A stretch of DNA of 37,056 nt, from the NCBI RefSeq assembly GCF_900112155.1, contig NZ_FOKQ01000034.1, positions 1 through 37,056 on the forward strand, read 5' to 3'. Position numbers and translations under genes: made by a program. Shown here piece after piece: positions 32,376 through 37,056 of this stretch. Numbering within the stretch: position 1 is the first letter of the stretch; each line of letters opens with the position of its first letter. Source of the stretch: Hominimerdicola alba (GTDB lineage Bacteria > Bacillota > Clostridia > Oscillospirales > Ruminococcaceae). Under the pieces are notes generated by a model. The model was not told where the DNA came from. It did no database searches and saw nothing but the letters and a program-made list of their open reading frames with translations.

Positions 32376-34799
32376 ATGAAGAAGGTTTTTTCAGCAATCA
32401 CCAAGGCTGCACTGACAGCAGTGACCCTATGCACAACAGCAACTATTGTTGCACAGGCAGACAATCCGATCGTACAGACATCTTTCACACCTGACCCCGC
32501 TCCCGTCGTTATCGGTGATGAGCTGTACGTATTTACGGGCTGTGACCGTGAGGGTACCAACGATTTCTACTACATGACAGGCTGGCAGTGCTTCTCCACA
32601 AAGGATATGAAGAACTGGACAGACCACGGCAGGATACTCGAGGATACCTCATTCTCATGGTGCAACGCTAATGACGCATGGGCTTCACAGTGTATCGAGC
32701 GCAACGGCAAGTACTATTTCTATTTCACCACCACCAATAAGGGCGGCGGAGGAAGAGCTATCGGCGTTGCTGTGGCAGATTCGCCAGAAGGTCCGTACCG
32801 CGATCCTCTTGGCAAGCCTCTTTGCGGTCCTAACTGGGACTACATCGACCCAACTGTTATCATAGATGATGACGGTCAGGCTTGGCTCATGTTCGGCAAC
32901 CCGAAATGCTACTATGTTAAGCTTAAAGAAGACATGGTAACGCTGGACGGTCAGATAAGACAGTTCGATATGAACGCACAGCAGTTTGGCTCCAGCAGCA
33001 GGGGCACTACCTACGGTGAAGGCCCCTGGATATACAAGCATAATAACCTGTACTATCTTGTGTGGGCATCTTTTGTTGACGGCTACGGCGGAGAGAGCCA
33101 GTGCTATGCAACAGGCCCTTCCGTTACAGGTCCCTGGACATACCGCGGAGTTCTCCAGCAGGGTTCAAATTGCTTTACCACCCATGGCGGTATAATCGAT
33201 TATAAAGACCACTCTTACTTCTTCTACCATAAGAGCGGTATCCCCGGCGGAAGCGCATACAACAGAAGTGCTTCCTGTGATGAATTCACATATAACTCCG
33301 ACGGAACTATCCCTGTTGTAAAGCTTACCAACAGCGGTCCCGACCAGCTGGAGGCTTTGAATCCTTATGAGAGAGTTGAAGCTGAGACTATCTGCTGGAG
33401 TGAGGGCGTAAAGACCGAAAAGGACGATAATGGTTCTGTAAACGTCGGATTTATCAAAAAAGGTTCTTATATAAAGGTAGCAGGCGTCGACTTCGGTGAA
33501 GGTGCGGATAAGTTCACAGCTTCCGTTGCTTCTTCTGGAGACGGCGGATATATCGAGCTTCACCTTGACAGCAAGACAGGTCCTGTTGTGGGCACAGTTA
33601 AGGTCGGCAGCACAGGCGGCTGGCATAACTGGGAAGAAATGTCCTGCGATGTATCGGGTGCTGAGGGCGAACATGACCTCTACCTTGTATTCAACGGCGG
33701 CGACGGATATCTTATGAACGTTGACTGGTGGAAGTTTGACGGCGCAGGTTCAAGTTCATCCGGTACAGATAATACTTATATCTTCAAGAACACATTCGAG
33801 GGCAAACTTGACGGCTGTTCTGACAGAGGCGGTTCAAAAGTAGCTTTGAGCACTGATGAAGCATATGAGGGTACAGGCTCTGCATACTGCACAAACCGTT
33901 CGTCTTCATGGCAGGGCATCGGCAAGAGCCTGAATTATAAGTTCAAGGCAGGGGAGAGCTACAGTTTCTCGGCTATTGTAAAGTATAACGAGGGCGCATC
34001 TTCTACAAAATTCCACCTTACTCTCCAGTATACAGGTTCAGACGGTGAGACTTATTACGATAAGATCGATACCAGGAACGTTTCAAAGGGCGAGTGGACA
34101 CAGCTTGCGAATACAAGCTATAAAATACCCGCAGGTGCCAAGAATCTCCTTGTATATGTGGAGACCGAGGGCGACTCAGATGACAATACCTCTGCTACAA
34201 ACTTCTATGTTGACAACTTCTTTGCAGCCGCAGGCGGTACGGTCATAGATGGACCTCAGGCTGTAGTTATAACTCCGCCGACAGTTTCGTATGTGCCCGG
34301 CGATACCTCCGTCAAGCTCACATGGACAACTGTTCCCGGCGCTGAAAAGTACGCAGTATGCGGCTATACAGACGGCAAGTGGAAGAAGATAGCGGAAACC
34401 GACGGCAATTCCTACACCATCAAAGGACTTCTGTCGGGATTCAAATACAAGGTTGCTGTCATTGCAATGACAAACGGCAAATGGAACAATGATTTTTCAA
34501 ATATGATCGCTGTAACTCCCAACGGCGACAGCTATCCATCTATAAACTATATCGCATACAACGATGTTTATCACCAGTTCCAGCTGAGATGGAACCCTGT
34601 CAGCGGTGCGACACAGTATGGCGTAGCGGTCAAGCTGGGCGGCAAATGGAAAGTTCAGGCTTATACTGATAATGTTATCTTTACATCGCCCAAGCTCAGA
34701 CCCGGCAGTACCTATGAAATGGTCGTTTGCGCCAAGATAAACGGCAAGTGGGATATAAGCAACATAAATGCCAGAGCTTTCAAGGTCACTGTAGAGTGA
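32376..34799 (+). CDS. Secreted GH43 arabinofuranosidase/xylosidase with CBM6, CBM22 and two FN3-like modules
   Basis: This 807-residue secreted enzyme acts on arabinoxylan-type substrates. The start is ATG 32376 (MKKVFSAITK) with AAGGAG eight bases upstream; ATG 32355 is a weaker alternative. Domains in order: signal peptide (1-28), GH43 five-blade propeller (about 30-325), CBM6 (331-453), CBM22-like (466-625), and two FN3-like modules (628-716, 719-807). The three catalytic acids are visible as Asp40 (PDPAPV), Asp158 (YIDPTV) and Glu215 (GEGPW). CBM6 and CBM22 usually bind xylan, which supports alpha-L-arabinofuranosidase or beta-xylosidase activity. It lacks a dockerin. The terminal FN3 pair matches that of the divergently encoded protein at 30115. 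Confidence 0.93.
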   Translation: MKKVFSAITKAALTAVTLCTTATIVAQADNPIVQTSFTPDPAPVVIGDELYVFTGCDREGTNDFYYMTGWQCFSTKDMKNWTDHGRILEDTSFSWCNANDAWASQCIERNGKYYFYFTTTNKGGGGRAIGVAVADSPEGPYRDPLGKPLCGPNWDYIDPTVIIDDDGQAWLMFGNPKCYYVKLKEDMVTLDGQIRQFDMNAQQFGSSSRGTTYGEGPWIYKHNNLYYLVWASFVDGYGGESQCYATGPSVTGPWTYRGVLQQGSNCFTTHGGIIDYKDHSYFFYHKSGIPGGSAYNRSASCDEFTYNSDGTIPVVKLTNSGPDQLEALNPYERVEAETICWSEGVKTEKDDNGSVNVGFIKKGSYIKVAGVDFGEGADKFTASVASSGDGGYIELHLDSKTGPVVGTVKVGSTGGWHNWEEMSCDVSGAEGEHDLYLVFNGGDGYLMNVDWWKFDGAGSSSSGTDNTYIFKNTFEGKLDGCSDRGGSKVALSTDEAYEGTGSAYCTNRSSSWQGIGKSLNYKFKAGESYSFSAIVKYNEGASSTKFHLTLQYTGSDGETYYDKIDTRNVSKGEWTQLANTSYKIPAGAKNLLVYVETEGDSDDNTSATNFYVDNFFAAAGGTVIDGPQAVVITPPTVSYVPGDTSVKLTWTTVPGAEKYAVCGYTDGKWKKIAETDGNSYTIKGLLSGFKYKVAVIAMTNGKWNNDFSNMIAVTPNGDSYPSINYIAYNDVYHQFQLRWNPVSGATQYGVAVKLGGKWKVQAYTDNVIFTSPKLRPGSTYEMVVCAKINGKWDISNINARAFKVTVE

Positions 34800-34802
34800 T
34801 CG

Positions 34803-34926
34803 GTGCTTTTCTCTTAGAAAGCACACCAAAAACGGGATGGATCCCGACAAAGCTGGAACGATCCTGCTCCGGAGATCGTTCAGCTATAATTGATCAAGTC
34901 GATAAAGTGCCGTATTTTGGCACTTT
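34803..34926 (+). other. Four consecutive RNA hairpins between GH43 and the esterase gene
   Basis: Stems occur at 34803-34824 (GTGCTTT/AAAGCAC), 34833-34846 (CGGGA/TCCCG), 34851-34885 (12 bp with one bulge) and 34904-34926 (AAAGTGCC/GGCACTTT). The last is followed only by TCGAATAG, so it is a weak terminator. They could attenuate or process a shared GH43-esterase transcript. Confidence 0.6.
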
Positions 34927-34985
34927 TCGAATAGAAGAACAAATCTATGGACGTATAGCACACTAATCAGAACGGAGGAAATCTA

Positions 34986-36623
34986 ATGTCAAGTTCAAAA
35001 ATGTTAGGGAAAAAATTCCTGTCAGTCCTGTCATCAGCGACACTGGCAGCGTCCTGTCTGGCTGTTTTGCCGACAGCTCCTGCAGTTACCGCTGTAGCAG
35101 CCGGTACGGGCAGCTACATCTTCCACGATACTTTTGAAAGCGGAACAGATGACTGGTCTGCAAGAGGCGGCTGCAAAGCTGCTGTAAGCAGTGATGCCAA
35201 GTATATGGGCTCCAAGTCACTTTACCTTTCGGGAAGAACTGCTTCATGGAACGGCGGACAGAAATCCCTGAGCACAACAACATTCGTGCCCGGCAAGAGC
35301 TACGCTTTCAGCGCCTGCTTTACTAATCTTACGGGTTCCGATCCTACCGAATTCAAACTCACACTTCAGTACAGCCTGAACGGTACTGCAAGCTATGACA
35401 AGATAGCTCAGACTTTTGCAAACCGCGGCGAGTTCGTTCAGCTTTACAATGCTGAATACACTATCCCCGCAGGAGCTACCGATCTTGTACTGGTAGTTGA
35501 AACTACCGAGGAGACCTGTGATTTCTATGTTGATGAGATCATAGCTGCTCCCGCAGGAACAAAGATCGACGGTCCTACCTCAAAGGTCGTTATCAGCAAG
35601 GGTATCAGAAAAGGTGACGTTGACCTTGATGGCGATCTCACCGTACTTGACCTTATCGAACTCAAGAGAGGTATGGTAAGAGGATTTATCAACAGTACCG
35701 CAGAGGAAAATGCAGATGTTGATAAGAGCGGCGTTATCGATGAAGATGATGTATCCGCACTTCAGTCATATCTTGTTGGCGAGATCACAGAATTCCCTGT
35801 GGTCAATAATCATCTTTCAATGAAGGATTTCACTGACAAGGTAAAGGGCACAATAGTTGAAAAAGAGCCTAATTCTGCAAACAGTACCAAGAACGGCGTA
35901 ACTTACGGTCAGATACAGAAGAAGAGCTACTATTCTACCACCTGCAACAGACAGAAGGATGTAAATATACTTCTGCCTCCAAACTATGATCCCAGCAAGA
36001 AGTACCCTGTAATGTACATCATGCACGGCTACTATGAGGGCATCGACAGAATGCTTACAAAGGGAAATGCTGATATGCATACCCGCGAGATGATAGGCAA
36101 CGCTATCGCTGAGGGCGCAGCTAAGGAAATGATCTGTGTATTCCCCGATGTATTCTCCAGCCCGACTCTCAAGGCTTGTACAGGCATGGATGAAACAAAC
36201 AACCAGGGCTATGATAACTTCATAAACGATCTTACTAAGGATCTTATGCCCTATATGGAAAAGAACTACAGCATCCTGACAGGCAAGGACAACACCGCTA
36301 TCACAGGCTTCTCTATGGGCGGACGTGAGGCTCTCCTCATTGGTATGAAGAGACCCGATCTCTTCGGCTATATCGGTGCTATATGCCCTGCTCCCGGAGT
36401 TACAGGTTCCTTCAACTGGAGCGCTGATAATCAGCCTTACTTCCTGATGATAACAGGCGGAAGCGACGATACTGTTGTTTACGACAATCCTAAGACCTAT
36501 CACAACAACTTTGATAAGAATGGTGTTCCTCATATCTGGCACTATGTAAACGGCGGATACCACGGTGATAACTGTATAAGAGCTCACCTTTACAACTTCT
36601 TCCGCATAGCTTTCCAGAATTAA
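34986..36623 (+). CDS. Secreted CE1-type feruloyl/acetyl-xylan esterase with CBM22 and internal dockerin
   Basis: This 545-residue secreted esterase starts at ATG 34986 with CGGAGG upstream. A signal peptide (about 1-38) is followed by a CBM22-like module (42-197) similar to that of the upstream GH43. A type I dockerin (about 208-270) has two calcium loops, GDVDLDGDLTVLD and ADVDKSGVIDEDD. The alpha/beta-hydrolase domain of the CE1/esterase-D type spans about 285-545. The nucleophile is Ser443 in GFSMGG, the likely His is 526 in GGYHGDN, and the oxyanion region lies near VMYIMHGYYEG. It should remove ferulate or acetate from xylan. It lies 186 bases after GH43 and may share its transcript. 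Residue-level activity (feruloyl versus acetyl) cannot be told from sequence. Confidence 0.93.
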   Translation: MSSSKMLGKKFLSVLSSATLAASCLAVLPTAPAVTAVAAGTGSYIFHDTFESGTDDWSARGGCKAAVSSDAKYMGSKSLYLSGRTASWNGGQKSLSTTTFVPGKSYAFSACFTNLTGSDPTEFKLTLQYSLNGTASYDKIAQTFANRGEFVQLYNAEYTIPAGATDLVLVVETTEETCDFYVDEIIAAPAGTKIDGPTSKVVISKGIRKGDVDLDGDLTVLDLIELKRGMVRGFINSTAEENADVDKSGVIDEDDVSALQSYLVGEITEFPVVNNHLSMKDFTDKVKGTIVEKEPNSANSTKNGVTYGQIQKKSYYSTTCNRQKDVNILLPPNYDPSKKYPVMYIMHGYYEGIDRMLTKGNADMHTREMIGNAIAEGAAKEMICVFPDVFSSPTLKACTGMDETNNQGYDNFINDLTKDLMPYMEKNYSILTGKDNTAITGFSMGGREALLIGMKRPDLFGYIGAICPAPGVTGSFNWSADNQPYFLMITGGSDDTVVYDNPKTYHNNFDKNGVPHIWHYVNGGYHGDNCIRAHLYNFFRIAFQN

Positions 36624-36668
36624 GGATAAGCACAAGCGGATCAATGATGATTTAACTGCAAACAAAGT

Positions 36669-36702
36669 ACAAAGTCCTGCATTATCTTGTGCAGGACTTT
36701 GT
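36669..36702 (+). terminator. Terminator-like hairpin after the esterase gene
   Basis: A perfect 13-bp stem ACAAAGTCCTGCA / TGCAGGACTTTGT is followed by TCATTATCTGTTTTC. The T tract is weak and displaced. It lies 45 bases after the stop codon. Confidence 0.65.
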
Positions 36703-36824
36703 TCATTATCTGTTTTCGATTTATATATAGTATATAGGAACTACAAAAGGGGCTGTTGCAGCCCCAACAAAGAAAAAGACGCCTGACACACCAAAAAGGT
36801 AGTGCCAGGCGTCTCATTTTGTGG

Positions 36825-36830
36825 TATAAT
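36825..36830 (+). promoter_or_regulatory. Probable -10 of the insertion-sequence transposase promoter
   Basis: TATAAT preceded by TGG (extended -10). A weak -35-like GTGCCA lies 17 bases upstream. TGTGGTA here and TACCACA at 36869-36875 form an inverted repeat that could fold in readthrough transcripts. Confidence 0.45.
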
Positions 36831-36878
36831 GTAATTGCAAATATAACATCAAACCAACGAAAGGATTGTACCACAAAA

Positions 36879-37056
36879 ATGAGAAATTGTCAAGTGCGTC
36901 TTAACATGAATTATGAGATCTACATCGAAGAAAGCTCACCTGTCAGAGTATTGAGCAATGTTATAGATGAGATCTATCAAAAAGAAGAATACACGATAGT
37001 AAGCAAGTGGAATGGCGCCATACCCGAGGATATCATGATGAAGATACTCATCTACG
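36879..37056 (+). CDS. Transposase N-terminal fragment, IS1182/DUF772 type (truncated by window end)
   Basis: The reading frame starts at ATG 36879 and stays open through 59 codons to the window edge. The N terminus MRNCQVRLNMNYEIYI is followed by SPVRVLSNVIDEIYQKEEY and a PEDIMMKILIY segment, the typical opening of IS1182-type transposases (SPVR...L...PKTLFKILIYGY pattern, DUF772). The DDE catalytic part would lie beyond the window. AAGGA stands 13 bases before the ATG, a rather long spacing. The gene may be intact or broken outside the window. The frame lies inside the insertion-sequence end that follows the esterase gene. Confidence 0.72.
   Translation, partial: MRNCQVRLNMNYEIYIEESSPVRVLSNVIDEIYQKEEYTIVSKWNGAIPEDIMMKILIY

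Larger units (their letters stand above)
36749..37056 (+). mobile_element. Left end of an IS1182-like insertion sequence (cut by the window edge)
   Basis: GGGGCTG-TTG-CAGCCCC (36749-36765) marks a probable terminal inverted repeat, followed by a strong hairpin (GACGCCTG/CAGGCGTC, 36778-36813), an extended -10 promoter TGGTATAAT (36822-36830) and a transposase start. The right end is outside the window. Exact IS boundaries are uncertain. Confidence 0.6.

Overview
The window looks like a chromosomal stretch from a fibre-degrading gut or rumen Firmicute of the Ruminococcus type (R. albus / R. flavefaciens / R. champanellensis neighbourhood). The evidence is internal. Secreted plant-wall enzymes (GH9, GH43, a CE1-type esterase with a dockerin) sit beside CotH/VTC proteins, Gram-positive housekeeping genes (nrdR, carB) and sigma-A promoters with strong Shine-Dalgarno sites. 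Genus and species are inferred from gene content and not tested by alignment.

Layout. 1-3.1 kb: a surface-anchored GH9 cellulase (minus). 3.0-6.8 kb: a minus-strand operon VTC-domain polyphosphate polymerase -> DUF4956 membrane protein -> CotH-type kinase -> an unlisted 29-residue membrane peptide, closed by a terminator. 7.2-8.6 kb: a von Willebrand A lipoprotein. 8.7-10.8 kb: a membrane GGDEF-EAL protein behind a perfect promoter and a roughly 280-nt leader that can pair in two exclusive ways around the ribosome site. 10.9-13.8 kb: serine hydrolase, GH27 glycosidase and nrdR. 13.9-17.1 kb: an extracellular beta-propeller sensor joined to an HD-GYP domain, the second cyclic-di-GMP gene here. 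17.5-23.3 kb: an MMPL transporter and a 1215-residue secreted protein made mostly of about 120 LxxG-type heptads. Their promoter region holds four copies of one 15-bp palindrome, the probable operators of the TetR regulator encoded divergently at 24.1 kb. 24.74-24.99 kb: a MITE-like element whose ends supply the tetR stop codon and whose interior supplies a terminator. 25.1-28.3 kb: carB alone. 28.4-29.6 kb: an ECF sigma factor with an overlapping membrane anti-sigma-like gene. 30.1-36.6 kb: a secreted Cys-repeat/FN3 protein divergent from a GH43-CBM6-CBM22-FN3-FN3 enzyme, followed by a CBM22-dockerin-CE1 esterase. 36.75 kb to the edge: the left end of an IS1182-like insertion sequence.

How the genes fit together. 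The enzymes suggest attack on cellulose (GH9), arabinoxylan (GH43, CE1) and galactosides (GH27), with products hydrolysed partly at the cell surface. The least understood units are the VTC/DUF4956/CotH/micropeptide operon and the TetR-controlled MMPL plus giant heptad-repeat protein. Both are conserved-looking gene sets without an established function in these bacteria, and they are the best candidates for an undescribed system.
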